Source of the DNA: an uncultured Actinomycetes bacterium
GTDB taxonomy: Bacteria > Actinomycetota > Actinomycetes > Nanopelagicales > Nanopelagicaceae
DNA length: 16,809 nucleotides
Direction: 5' to 3'
Assembly: GCA_903820565.1 (NCBI GenBank)
Contig: CAIJHZ010000042.1
Coordinates: 1-16,809 of the forward strand
The notes under the pieces were generated by a model, which ran no database searches, had not been told where the DNA came from, and was given only the letters and a program-made list of their open reading frames with translations. Both the position numbers and the translations under genes were made by a program. Position 1 is the stretch's first letter; every line of letters begins with the position of its first letter. Positions 1 to 7,655 of the stretch are shown here, piece by piece.

Positions 1-1
1 T

Positions 2-868
2 CAGGTTATGACGACATCACGCAAAAAGCCACCATTTGGAATTGGCCAAATCGGTAAATCTTTCCGTAATGAAATTACACCTGGAAACTTTATTTTCCGT
101 ACTCGCGAATTTGAGCAGATGGAGATGGAGTTCTTTGTTGTGCCAGGAAGTGATGAAGAATGGCACCAGTACTGGATTGATACTCGCATGGCTTGGTATG
201 TGAACCTTGGAATTAACCCAGAGCGTCTTCGTGTTTATGATCATCCAAAAGAGAAGTTGTCACACTATTCAAAGCGAACAGCAGATATTGAATACAAGTT
301 TGAATTCGCTGGAACTGAATGGGGCGAGCTAGAAGGTATTGCTAACCGCACCGACTTTGATCTAAAGGCGCACTCTGCTGCCTCCGGTAAGGATCTTTCT
401 TACTTTGATCAGGAAAAGGGAGAGCGTTGGACACCATTTGTGATTGAGCCTGCAGCAGGTGTTGATCGCTGCACACTTACATTTTTAATGGATGCCTTCA
501 CAGAAGATGAAGCACCAAATAGTAAGGGCGAGATGGAAAAGCGTGCAGTTCTAAAGCTGGATCATCGCCTTGCACCTATTAAGGCCGCCGTTCTTCCGCT
601 GTCTCGCAACGCTGATCTGTCTCCAAAGGCACGCGATCTTGCAACACAACTTCGTAAAAATTGGAATATTGATTTTGATGATGCTGGTGCAATTGGTCGT
701 CGTTACCGTCGTCAAGATGAAATCGGAACTCCGTATTGCATCACGATCGACTTCGAAACCCTTGAAGATAATGCAGTAACAATTCGTGATCGCGACACAA
801 TGGCACAAGAGCGTATCGGCCTAGATCAGGTCGAAGCATGGCTAGCACCTCGTTTACTAGGTTGCTAA
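2..868 (+). CDS. glyS: glycyl-tRNA synthetase, 3' part (5' end outside window)
   Basis: Class II glycyl-tRNA synthetase, which charges tRNA-Gly in the cytoplasm. The window opens inside the gene: the frame is open from base 2, so the ATG at 8 is internal. About 288 codons are present, roughly the C-terminal 60% of a usual actinobacterial enzyme of about 460 residues. The class II motif 2 region is visible early as IGKSFRNEITPGNFIFRTRE followed by FEQMEMEFF. Motif 3 is the AAGVDRCTL stretch near codon 155. The last ~100 residues, from KLDHRLAPIKAAVLPLSRNA onward, are the HGTP anticodon-binding domain. The stop is TAA at 866-868. The gene overlaps the annotated start of dusB by 31 nt, so the two are probably co-transcribed. 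Identity is secure from the motifs. Confidence 0.97.
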   Translation, partial: QVMTTSRKKPPFGIGQIGKSFRNEITPGNFIFRTREFEQMEMEFFVVPGSDEEWHQYWIDTRMAWYVNLGINPERLRVYDHPKEKLSHYSKRTADIEYKFEFAGTEWGELEGIANRTDFDLKAHSAASGKDLSYFDQEKGERWTPFVIEPAAGVDRCTLTFLMDAFTEDEAPNSKGEMEKRAVLKLDHRLAPIKAAVLPLSRNADLSPKARDLATQLRKNWNIDFDDAGAIGRRYRRQDEIGTPYCITIDFETLEDNAVTIRDRDTMAQERIGLDQVEAWLAPRLLGC

Positions 869-2004
869 AACCACTCTTACTTTCATTAGCAAGCGGTGAT
901 CATTATGTAGATCCACCGGTTGTTCTAGCACCCATGGCTGGAATAACTAATGCTCCATTTCGCACGCTATGTCGCGAACAAGGTGCAGGTTTATTTGTTT
1001 CTGAAATGGTTACAGCTCGGGCATTAATCGAACGCCGGCCAGAAACCTTGCGAATGATTGTTCCAGGCAAAGATGAGTGGCCACGTTCTGTACAGCTATA
1101 TAGCGTTGATCCAACAACGATGCGTGCTGCTGTGACAATGATTGGAAAAGAAAACTTAGCTGATCACATTGATATGAACTTTGGATGCCCTGTTCCAAAA
1201 GTAACTCGTAAAGGCGGGGGAGCAGCACTTCCTTTTAAGCGAAAGCTATTTAGTAATATTGTTGGCGCGGCAATTGAAGCTGCCAAACCGTTTGGAATTC
1301 CAGTAACTGTAAAGATGCGAATTGGTATTGATAGCGATCATGAAACGTATCTGGAAGCTGCCAAATCTGCAGCAGATTTAGGTGTTGCATGGGTTGCGCT
1401 GCATGCTCGTACCGCAGCACAAATGTATGAAGGCAAGGCCGACTGGTCTGCAATTGCGCGTCTTGTTGAGCACTTAAAACCAACAGGAGTTCCTGTTTTG
1501 GGTAATGGAGATATCTGGTCCGGAACAGATGCGGTCTCAATGGTCGAACACAGTGGCTGTGCAGGCGTTGTAGTTGGTCGTGGTTGTCTTGGGCGACCTT
1601 GGTTGTTTACTGATCTTGTAGCTGCCCTAAAAGGTGATGGCAAACAAATTACACCGACATTGCACCAAGTACGTGAAGTGATGTTCCGTCACGCTAATTT
1701 AATCGTTGAGTATTTAGAATCTGAAGATCGCGGAATGCGGGACATGCGAAAGCACATGGCCTGGTATTTAAAGGGCTTTCGTGTTCCTCGCGAAATTCGC
1801 CATGATTTAGGAATGGTTTCATCTTTGCAAGAGATGCGTAATTTGTTGGATCAGCTAGAAGATCAGCCATATCCAACCGAGGTTGGGGATAAACCTCGAG
1901 GTCGTACAAGTCATGGTCGCCCACCTACTTTGCCAGATGGCTGGCTCAATGATCCAGACGAATTAGTTCATGTTGAACTAGAAGATGCTTTTTCGGGCGG
2001 ATAA
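838..2004 (+). CDS. dusB: tRNA-dihydrouridine synthase, DusB type
   Basis: FMN- and NADPH-dependent reduction of specific uridines to dihydrouridine in the D-loop of tRNAs. The TIM-barrel landmarks are in order: FMN-binding APMAGITNAPFR at residues ~31-42, the catalytic cysteine C117 in NFGCP followed by KVTRKGGGAAL, HARTA, GNGDI, and GRGCLGRPWLF. The C-terminal tail (GDKPRGRTS...LPDGWL) is the form seen in actinobacterial members. Length is 388 aa from the ATG at 838, a normal size. The start is uncertain: the ATG at 838 overlaps glyS by 31 nt and adds a poorly conserved leader, while TTG at 862 would shorten the overlap to 7 nt and sit nearer the usual N-terminus. It stops with TAA directly abutting the next ATG at 2005, so translational coupling is likely. 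Confidence 0.95.
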   Translation: MASTSFTRLLKPLLLSLASGDHYVDPPVVLAPMAGITNAPFRTLCREQGAGLFVSEMVTARALIERRPETLRMIVPGKDEWPRSVQLYSVDPTTMRAAVTMIGKENLADHIDMNFGCPVPKVTRKGGGAALPFKRKLFSNIVGAAIEAAKPFGIPVTVKMRIGIDSDHETYLEAAKSAADLGVAWVALHARTAAQMYEGKADWSAIARLVEHLKPTGVPVLGNGDIWSGTDAVSMVEHSGCAGVVVGRGCLGRPWLFTDLVAALKGDGKQITPTLHQVREVMFRHANLIVEYLESEDRGMRDMRKHMAWYLKGFRVPREIRHDLGMVSSLQEMRNLLDQLEDQPYPTEVGDKPRGRTSHGRPPTLPDGWLNDPDELVHVELEDAFSGG

Positions 2005-2658
2005 ATGTTTCTATTCAGATTCATTCGTCGCACAATCACAATAGTTGTAGTTCTTGCCTTGATCGCTCCTGCTTATGGAGTTTCACAAGTGTGGCGCGCA
2101 GCTAACAATCCAGTAGTACGTAAAGCAGATGTAATTGTTGTTTTGGGAGCGGCACAATTAGATGGCAAGCCCGGCAAAGCTCTTGAGGCACGACTTGTTG
2201 AAGCGAAGAGAATTTATGATCTTGGGTTCGCACCGCTTATTTTTACAGTTGGAGCAGGAGCGCCAGGAGATCGAACAACTGAAGCTGCATCGGGCAAGTA
2301 TTGGTTGCGCACTCATGGAATTCCGTCGAAAAATATAATTTCAATTGAAGAAGGTCGCGATACTTTGGTAAGTACTAAGGCCTTTGCCAATGTTATGAAA
2401 AAACGGTATGTGAGTGACGTCATTATCGTGACCGATCCATATCACTGTAAACGTGCAATAACGATGGCAAATGATCAAGGAATAATTAGTACCTGTTCGC
2501 CCGTACAAACTGGACCAAATACCATCGCTAATAGTGGCTATAAATACTTACTTCGCGAGGCCGGTGCATACTTGGTCTACATAACCGTAGGTAGGCGCGG
2601 CATACAGGTAAGCGATCACTTACCTGATGCAGATATTGTTACTAAGGTATTGCCATGA
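2005..2658 (+). CDS. DUF218 / YdcF-SanA-ElyC family membrane-anchored protein
   Basis: A 217-aa member of the DUF218 (YdcF/SanA/ElyC-like) family. Some members are linked to cell-envelope integrity, but the biochemical reaction is generally unsettled. A positively charged N-terminus (FIRR) is followed by one hydrophobic segment, residues ~10-28, suggesting a signal anchor with the domain outside the membrane. Family signatures are visible: DVIVVLGAAQLDGKP near residue 42, then RLVEAKRIYDLGFAPLIFTV, GAPGDRTTEA, the IPSKNI...EEGRDT stretch, and VIIVTDPYHCKRA, the conserved yHm.RA-like motif. The start directly abuts the dusB stop, and the gene overlaps dgt by 4 nt (ATGA), placing it inside the housekeeping operon. 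The family call is confident. No specific function is claimed. Confidence 0.85.
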   Translation: MFLFRFIRRTITIVVVLALIAPAYGVSQVWRAANNPVVRKADVIVVLGAAQLDGKPGKALEARLVEAKRIYDLGFAPLIFTVGAGAPGDRTTEAASGKYWLRTHGIPSKNIISIEEGRDTLVSTKAFANVMKKRYVSDVIIVTDPYHCKRAITMANDQGIISTCSPVQTGPNTIANSGYKYLLREAGAYLVYITVGRRGIQVSDHLPDADIVTKVLP

Positions 2659-3869
2659 GTTACAGCGCTTTTGACCAAGAACGCTTCTTGGATGAACCTG
2701 CAAAGCGTGCGGGCCGAACTGAATTTATGCGAGATCGCGCTCGAGTAATTCATTCTGCATCTTTGCGACGTTTAGCTGCAAAGACACAAGTAGCTGTTCC
2801 GTGGGAAAACGATTTTCAACGAACCAGACTTTCGCATTCGTTGGAGTGTGCTCAGATTGGCCGCGAGCTAGGCGAATCGCTGGGAGCTGATCCTGATCTG
2901 CAAGATACCGCCTGCCTCTCACATGATTTAGGCCATCCTCCCTTTGGCCACAATGGGGAAGAAGCCTTAGCCGAGATTGCTCAAGATTTCGGCGGCTTTG
3001 AAGGAAACGCACAAAGTTTTAGATTGCTCGTTCGCTTAGAAGCAAAGACTGTTGATGCCAATGGAAAAAGTATTGGACTGAATTTAACTCGTGCGTCTTT
3101 AGATGGTGCAACAAAGTATCCGTGGCCTAGATCGGAAAATCCTCGTAAGTTTGGTGTTTACGATGATGATGTAGAGATCTTTAATTGGATGCGCAAAGAA
3201 GCACCCGCTGGTAAGAAATGTATAGAAGCTCAGATTATGGATTGGTCTGATGATTGTGCATATTCAGTCCATGACTTGGAAGATGCAATCTTTGCCGGAC
3301 AAGTCTCTGTAAAAAACTTTGAACAAGATTTTGCTGAACTGTACAAAGTTATGACCATTGATTACAAGAGTGATGCAACAGAGCAAGAGGCAATCCAAGC
3401 GCATGCACGTCTTTCAGCGCTTTCTGCTTGGCCACATTATTACGATGGAAGCCACCGCAGCCTCGCCCGCATGAAGGATTCAACCAGTCAATTAATTGGT
3501 CGTTTTGTTTTAGCAGCCGAAGTTCAAACTCGGACGGTACATGGCAATGGCCCACTTTCCCGCTACAGCGCAGATCTAGAGATTCCTCGTGAACAAAAAC
3601 TCGAAGTAGATTTCTTAAAAGCCATTGCAGGGCATTACTTAATTAATGCGGCGCATTCGCAAGATAGATACGCAAAGCAACAGGTCATCATTGGCGAATT
3701 AGTAGAGATGCTATTGAATTATCCCAACGAACTAGATTCGTACTTTCAGAAGCCTTGGAATGAGGCGGCCGATGATGTGGCCAAAATGCGCGTAATCATT
3801 GACCAGGTAGCAGCACTAACTGACCCGGGTGCCTATGCCTTGCATGCGCGCTTACTTGCTAATCGGTAA
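2655..3869 (+). CDS. dgt: deoxyguanosinetriphosphate triphosphohydrolase-like HD protein
   Basis: A 404-aa HD-superfamily nucleotide hydrolase of the dGTPase family, which splits dNTPs into a deoxynucleoside and tripolyphosphate and so helps control dNTP pools. Metal-binding elements are present: H61 in TRLSHSLECAQIGR, the HD pair H90-D91 in LSHDLGHPPFGHNGEEAL, and a distal Asp within MDWSDDCAYSVHDLEDA. The N-terminal RVIHSASLRRLAAKTQV block is also family-typical. The start ATG lies in an ATGA overlap with the preceding DUF218 gene, indicating coupling. The gene sits 9 nt before dnaG; the dgt-dnaG pairing is common in actinobacteria and fits a replication-related role. Nucleotide preference (dGTP or broader) cannot be read from the sequence. 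Confidence 0.94.
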   Translation: MSYSAFDQERFLDEPAKRAGRTEFMRDRARVIHSASLRRLAAKTQVAVPWENDFQRTRLSHSLECAQIGRELGESLGADPDLQDTACLSHDLGHPPFGHNGEEALAEIAQDFGGFEGNAQSFRLLVRLEAKTVDANGKSIGLNLTRASLDGATKYPWPRSENPRKFGVYDDDVEIFNWMRKEAPAGKKCIEAQIMDWSDDCAYSVHDLEDAIFAGQVSVKNFEQDFAELYKVMTIDYKSDATEQEAIQAHARLSALSAWPHYYDGSHRSLARMKDSTSQLIGRFVLAAEVQTRTVHGNGPLSRYSADLEIPREQKLEVDFLKAIAGHYLINAAHSQDRYAKQQVIIGELVEMLLNYPNELDSYFQKPWNEAADDVAKMRVIIDQVAALTDPGAYALHARLLANR

Positions 3870-3878
3870 GGTACGAAC

Positions 3879-5720
3879 ATGAGCGGGCGCATAAGAGATG
3901 AGGATGTTGCATACATCCGAGATCGTGCACCTATCGACGAAGTCGTTGCAGATTATGTGCAGCTGAAAAGTGCCGGCGGCGGCCAGAAAAAAGGTTTGTG
4001 CCCATTTCATGATGAAAAGTCACCATCATTTCATGTGACACCTAGCAAGGGTTATTTCCATTGCTTCGGTTGCCAAACTGGTGGAGATGTCATTGCTTTT
4101 TTGATGAAGATTGACCATCTTACTTTTACAGAGACTATCGAACGACTTGCTGACAAAATAGGTTACACGCTTCGTTATGACGAGGGCTCCAGCACTGGGC
4201 CAGTGGTTACATCAAGTACTCGTAATAGATTGATTGCAGCACATAGTGAGGCTGCAAAGTTTTATCAAGAACAACTTAATTCTTCTCCGCTAGCAGCTCA
4301 CGGACGTGATGTATTAACAAAACGAGGTTTTGATCGTGCCGCGTGCGAGCAATTTGGTGTCGGTTATTCACCCGATGAATGGGATGGTCTGACAAAACAT
4401 TTGCGAGCCCTGGGTTACACAATTGATGAACTTGAACTAGCGGGACTTTCAAAGATGGGCCAACGTGGACCAATTGATAAGTTCCGAAATCGATTGATGT
4501 GGCCGATCAAAGACATTTTAGGGGACATTGTTGGATTCGGTGCTAGAAAGCTTGCTAGTGATGCAGATGATCAAGGTCCAAAGTATTTAAATACCTCAGA
4601 AACTCCCATCTATAAGAAGAGCCAAGTTCTATACGGCCTTGATGTAGCGAAGAAAGAGATCGCTAAAAAGCGCCAAGCAGTAATTGTTGAAGGCTATACA
4701 GATGTAATGGCAGCTCACCTTGCCGGGATTACAACAGCAGTTGCAACCTGTGGAACCGCATTTGGCGCAGACCACATTCGCATTTTGCGCAGATTATTAA
4801 TGGATGATGACGCATTTCGCGGTGAAGTTATTTTTACATTTGACGGTGATGCTGCTGGTCAAAAGGCGGCATTACGCGCATTTAGTGAGGACCAAAAGTT
4901 TGTGACACAAACATTTGTTGCCGTCGAGCCAGATGGATTGGATCCGTGTGAACTGCGTCAAGAAAAAGGTGATCTAGCATTGCGCGACTTAATTGCTCGT
5001 CGTGTTCCACTTTTTGAGTTTGCTATCCGCGCAGAGCTAGCACACCACAAATTAGATTCAGCCGAAGGTCGAGTCAATGCATTAAATGCGGCTGCACCAT
5101 TAGTTGCGCAGATTCGTGACAAATCATTGCGTCCCGAATACACGCGACTGCTTGCTGGCTGGCTTGGTGTCGAGGTCGAACTTGTTACTCGCGCTGTTTC
5201 CCGTGGAGTCAAGGCGGCACCTGCGAATCAATCTGTAATTGAAGAAACGACGGAACAACCAAATTTCAGACCAGACCCCAACGAAGCGCGCTTGATTCTG
5301 GAACGAGAAGTACTAAAGGCCAAATTGCAAGATCCATCACTTTTTGTCGATGATTTGTGGAGTTCAATCGAGACAGGTGCATTTACACATCCTGCATACA
5401 TAGCGCTGAGACTTGCAATTGATTCGGTTGATAATATTTCTCCAGAAAATATCGCTGACGAGAATGTAAGAGCTTTATTTACAGAATTAACGGTTGAACC
5501 GATTCGCGCTGATGGAAAGCCAACTGCTGTATATGTTGCAAGCATCGTGGCTCGATTACGTGAGGTTGCGATTTCGCGATCTATCGCCGAATTAAAGTCA
5601 TCGCTTCAGCGCTTAAATCCAGTCGAAAATGAGATTGAATACAACGCAGCATTTGCCCAATTAGTGGCCCTAGAAAGCGCCCGTAGATCCCTGCATGACT
5701 TAGCGCTGGGAAGCCTGTAG
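3879..5720 (+). CDS. dnaG: DNA primase DnaG
   Basis: Synthesises RNA primers at the replication fork and acts with the DnaB helicase. The N-terminal CHC2 zinc finger has ligands C41 and H44 (LCPFHDEKSPSFHV) and C62 and C65 (YFHCFGCQTGGD). The catalytic core holds the TOPRIM domain with E271 in VEGYTDVMAAHLAG and the acidic pair D322/D324 in FDGDAAGQKAA. The remaining C-terminal ~190 residues form the less conserved helicase-interaction region. Length is 613 aa, normal for actinobacteria. The start is the ATG at 3879, preceded by TAAGGT as a ribosome-binding site, and MSGRIRDEDVAYIRDRAPID is the expected N-terminus. It ends the housekeeping run; the tRNA promoter begins 11 bp downstream with no visible terminator between. 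Confidence 0.98.
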   Translation: MSGRIRDEDVAYIRDRAPIDEVVADYVQLKSAGGGQKKGLCPFHDEKSPSFHVTPSKGYFHCFGCQTGGDVIAFLMKIDHLTFTETIERLADKIGYTLRYDEGSSTGPVVTSSTRNRLIAAHSEAAKFYQEQLNSSPLAAHGRDVLTKRGFDRAACEQFGVGYSPDEWDGLTKHLRALGYTIDELELAGLSKMGQRGPIDKFRNRLMWPIKDILGDIVGFGARKLASDADDQGPKYLNTSETPIYKKSQVLYGLDVAKKEIAKKRQAVIVEGYTDVMAAHLAGITTAVATCGTAFGADHIRILRRLLMDDDAFRGEVIFTFDGDAAGQKAALRAFSEDQKFVTQTFVAVEPDGLDPCELRQEKGDLALRDLIARRVPLFEFAIRAELAHHKLDSAEGRVNALNAAAPLVAQIRDKSLRPEYTRLLAGWLGVEVELVTRAVSRGVKAAPANQSVIEETTEQPNFRPDPNEARLILEREVLKAKLQDPSLFVDDLWSSIETGAFTHPAYIALRLAIDSVDNISPENIADENVRALFTELTVEPIRADGKPTAVYVASIVARLREVAISRSIAELKSSLQRLNPVENEIEYNAAFAQLVALESARRSLHDLALGSL

Positions 5721-5730
5721 CCCGCAATTT

Positions 5731-5758
5731 TTGCCCTAACCCCTGTGTGCGATAGAGT
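5731..5758 (+). promoter_or_regulatory. promoter of tRNA-Asn (and probably the Rieske gene)
   Basis: A -35 box TTGCCC at 5731-5736 and a -10 box TAGAGT at 5753-5758 are separated by 16 bp. A start near 5765 would give a leader of about 12 nt before the tRNA at 5777, a typical tRNA arrangement. It lies in the 56-bp gap after dnaG. Found by eye, not tested. Confidence 0.6.
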
Positions 5759-5776
5759 TTGCGCTTGCACAGTTAA

Positions 5777-5848
5777 TCCCTGATAGCTCAACGGCAGAGC
5801 AGTCGACTGTTAATCGACAGGTTCTTGGTTCGAATCCAAGTCAGGGAG
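5777..5848 (+). tRNA. tRNA-Asn (anticodon GTT)
   Basis: A complete 72-nt cloverleaf can be folded by hand. The acceptor stem is TCCCTGA (5777-5783) with TCAGGGA (5841-5847). The D-arm is GCTC/GAGC. The anticodon stem is GTCGA/TCGAC with loop CTGTTAA, giving anticodon GTT at 5809-5811. The T-arm is CTTGG/CCAAG around TTCGAAT. The discriminator base is G at 5848. The 3' CCA is not encoded: the next bases are CAT, leading straight into the ATG of the following gene. A tRNA-Asn close downstream of dnaG fits actinobacterial gene order as I recall it. Confidence 0.97.
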
Positions 5849-5851
5849 CAT

Positions 5852-6235
5852 ATGAAACTCACACGCAGATCCGCGCTTCGCATGGCAATCATCGGCGCAG
5901 CCTCAACCTTGTTTGGAACTTCTGCCCTGGCTGCAAGTAATCAGATTGTTAAATTGAGCAAAATCAAAGTTGGGGGCACTTACCCTTTTCAACTCAGTAA
6001 CGGTGCACCTGCTCTGCTGTTTCGCACTAAGACAGGTGTATTTGCCTATCAAACAATCTGCACTCATCAAGGTGGAGTCACTCAGTACTTTGCTACGCGA
6101 CAGTTGATCGTGTGCCCAGTTCATAATGCCAGCTTCAACCCTTTTAAAAAAGGTGCCGTGGTTTCGGGTCCTGCAACCAATCCACTTCCAATTGTTAAAG
6201 TCACCATTAAAGGCGAATGGGTAATCCTGGCTTAA
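5852..6235 (+). CDS. small Tat-exported Rieske 2Fe-2S protein
   Basis: A 127-aa secreted or membrane-tethered Rieske iron-sulfur protein, probably a single-electron carrier outside the cytoplasm; its partner is unknown. The N-terminus has a twin-arginine motif (TRRSALR, residues 4-10), a hydrophobic stretch and a likely cleavage site after ALA at ~27, so export of the folded cofactor-loaded protein by Tat is expected. Cluster ligands are C70 and H72 (CTH) and C88 and H91 (CPVH). The two extra cysteines that form a disulfide in bc1-type Rieske proteins are absent (CTHQGG, CPVHNA). A longer reading frame begins at 5825, but that start lies inside the tRNA, so the ATG at 5852 is preferred. It sits 3 nt from the tRNA end and probably shares its transcript. 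Confidence 0.88.
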   Translation: MKLTRRSALRMAIIGAASTLFGTSALAASNQIVKLSKIKVGGTYPFQLSNGAPALLFRTKTGVFAYQTICTHQGGVTQYFATRQLIVCPVHNASFNPFKKGAVVSGPATNPLPIVKVTIKGEWVILA

Positions 6236-6240
6236 GTAAG

Positions 6241-6252
6241 AAAGGATAAGAT
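6241..6252 (+). promoter_or_regulatory. ribosome-binding site or leaderless promoter before the ACT gene
   Basis: AAAGGA at 6241-6246 is a possible Shine-Dalgarno, but 12 nt from the ATG is long. TAAGAT at 6247-6252 is a -10-like hexamer ending 6 nt before the ATG, the spacing expected for a leaderless transcript. No convincing -35 is visible. Which one operates is not decided by the sequence. Confidence 0.35.
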
Positions 6253-6258
6253 TCCCAC

Positions 6259-6495
6259 ATGGCACTCTTTCAATTACAGGTAGCAATTCCAGATCGCCCA
6301 GGTTCTTTGGGACTTCTTGCATCTGCCATCGGGGCAGCAGGCGGAGATATCCGTGCGCTCGCAGTTGTTAAGTCTGAAGATGGTAAAGGGTATGACGACA
6401 TCACTGTTGCGATTCCAGGTAGCGATCCAACAGATCTATTAAATGTATTGGGCGCAATTGGTGGGGTAGAAGTTCTGTCAATAACTGCCCAATAA
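6259..6495 (+). CDS. small ACT-domain protein
   Basis: A 78-aa protein consisting of a single ACT domain, a fold that usually binds amino acids or other small ligands and regulates an enzyme or transporter. The pattern is clear: a first strand FQLQVAIPDRPGSLGLLASA with the conserved DRPG turn, a helix, IRALAVVKSEDGKGYDDITV as strands 2 and 3, a second helix starting DPTDLLNVL, and a final strand VEVLSITAQ. No catalytic domain is attached, so it is a stand-alone regulatory or ligand-binding module. It follows the Rieske gene by 23 bp and ends 17 bp from the convergent galK. Its ligand and partner cannot be inferred from the neighbours. Confidence 0.85.
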   Translation: MALFQLQVAIPDRPGSLGLLASAIGAAGGDIRALAVVKSEDGKGYDDITVAIPGSDPTDLLNVLGAIGGVEVLSITAQ

Positions 6496-6512
6496 ATTCC
6501 AGTAGATCGAGA

Positions 6513-7655
6513 TTACTTTCTAGAAAGTAGTTCCGCCCCTTGGCTTGGCAATGATGTAAAAAAGCGCGGCGCCTTAAATTTCTTATCTGCAAAAGCCTTT
6601 TCAATGGCTTGAATAGTATCTGCAGTTTTTGACACATTAATTAAGGCAATTGCACTTCCGCCAAAACCGCCACCCACCATTCGTGACCCAAGTGCACCTG
6701 CTTCCAGTGATGCTTCAACCGCTGTGTCTAGTTCGGGACAAGAAACCGAGTAATCGTCGCGCAAAGAAATATGAGATTGGTTAATCAGGAGGCCAACTTT
6801 TATAAAATCAGCGTTACTTAAGGCATCTACGCAATCCAATACGCGCTTCATTTCGGTGACCGCGTGCCGAGCTCGGAGATATTCGGTGTTTGTTAACTGA
6901 TGACAATAAGAATCCAACTGATCCATCGTTACATCCCGCATAGATTTTACATTCAATATGGATGCGACAGATTCGCAGGATGCACGTCGCTCGGCGTAGC
7001 CCCCATCAATTAAAGCGTGCTGGGCCTGTGTATCAATAATCAGAAGCTCCATGCCATGCGCTGCAACATCAAATGGGATATTTCGAGTAGATAGATCTCG
7101 GCAATCAAGCAAAAGTGCAAAGCCGTTAGTTGCCATAAGTGAAACAGATTGGTCCATGATGCCGCAGGGGACTCCGACATATTCGTTTTCTGCTCTTTGC
7201 GTTAACCGAGCAAGTTGTTCAAGACTAAATCCCAGATCGAATAAGTGATTCATCGCTGTTGCTACAGAACACTCGAGTGCTGCAGAAGAAGATAACCCCG
7301 CGCCAAGTGGAACATGACCATCAATCATTAGGTCTACTCCGGTTGTTATGCCCATGGACCATAGGACGCCAAGAACGTAGCGCTCCCAATCACCCTTTAG
7401 TCCAGGCTTAACATCCTTAATGTCTACAGTAACAATCGTGTTGTGACGCTGAACAGAAGCAACACGAACAGTTGAGTCATCGCGAATTCGAACAGCGGTC
7501 ATAGTTCTTTCGTTTATGGCAAAAGGAAGAACAAAGCCTTCGCTGTAATCAATGTGTTCGCCGATTAAATTGACTCGACCTGGAGCGGCAGCAATTAGAT
7601 CTGGCTCTTCACCAAAGGTCTCAAAAAACTTTTCTTCAATCAAACTCACTGTCAT
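6513..7655 (-). CDS. galK: galactokinase
   Basis: ATP-dependent phosphorylation of galactose to galactose-1-phosphate, the first committed Leloir step; a GHMP-family kinase. The substrate-binding signature is GRVNLIGEHIDYSEG at residues 26-40, with R27, E33, H34 and D36 conserved; the usual Thr before Asp is Ile here. The ATP loop is PLGAGLSSSAAL (116-127). The catalytic Asp is D168 in GIMDQS. The C-terminal motif is GSRMVGGGFGGSAIAL near residue 325. Length is 380 aa, normal. It is the last gene of galT-galE-galK, and its start overlaps the galE stop by 4 nt (ATGA), so it is translationally coupled. The stop codon lies partly within a 16-bp perfect palindrome (6514-6529). Confidence 0.96.
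   Translation of the reverse strand: MTVSLIEEKFFETFGEEPDLIAAAPGRVNLIGEHIDYSEGFVLPFAINERTMTAVRIRDDSTVRVASVQRHNTIVTVDIKDVKPGLKGDWERYVLGVLWSMGITTGVDLMIDGHVPLGAGLSSSAALECSVATAMNHLFDLGFSLEQLARLTQRAENEYVGVPCGIMDQSVSLMATNGFALLLDCRDLSTRNIPFDVAAHGMELLIIDTQAQHALIDGGYAERRASCESVASILNVKSMRDVTMDQLDSYCHQLTNTEYLRARHAVTEMKRVLDCVDALSNADFIKVGLLINQSHISLRDDYSVSCPELDTAVEASLEAGALGSRMVGGGFGGSAIALINVSKTADTIQAIEKAFADKKFKAPRFFTSLPSQGAELLSRK
6514..6529. repeat. 16-bp perfect palindrome at the galK 3' end
   Basis: TACTTTCTAGAAAGTA reads the same on both strands. It covers the last codons and part of the stop of galK and lies 18 bp beyond the stop of the convergent ACT gene. As RNA it could form a short A/U-rich hairpin on either strand, so a weak bidirectional terminator is possible, but neither side has a clear U-run. 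A protein-binding palindrome is the alternative. Confidence 0.55.

Noticed and set aside
5825..5851. N-terminal extension of the Rieske frame from an ATG at 5825
   Set aside because: It lies inside the tRNA-Asn T-arm and would bury the twin-arginine signal nine residues in; the ATG at 5852 gives a standard Tat signal.
5903..6322. 139-codon open frame on the - strand opposite the Rieske and ACT genes
   Set aside because: It is antisense to two recognisable genes, with low-complexity composition and no domain pattern.
6392..6405. 14-nt exact match of TATGACGACATCAC to the start of the window (5-18)
   Set aside because: The two copies lie in unrelated coding sequences, and about one such match is expected by chance in 16.8 kb.
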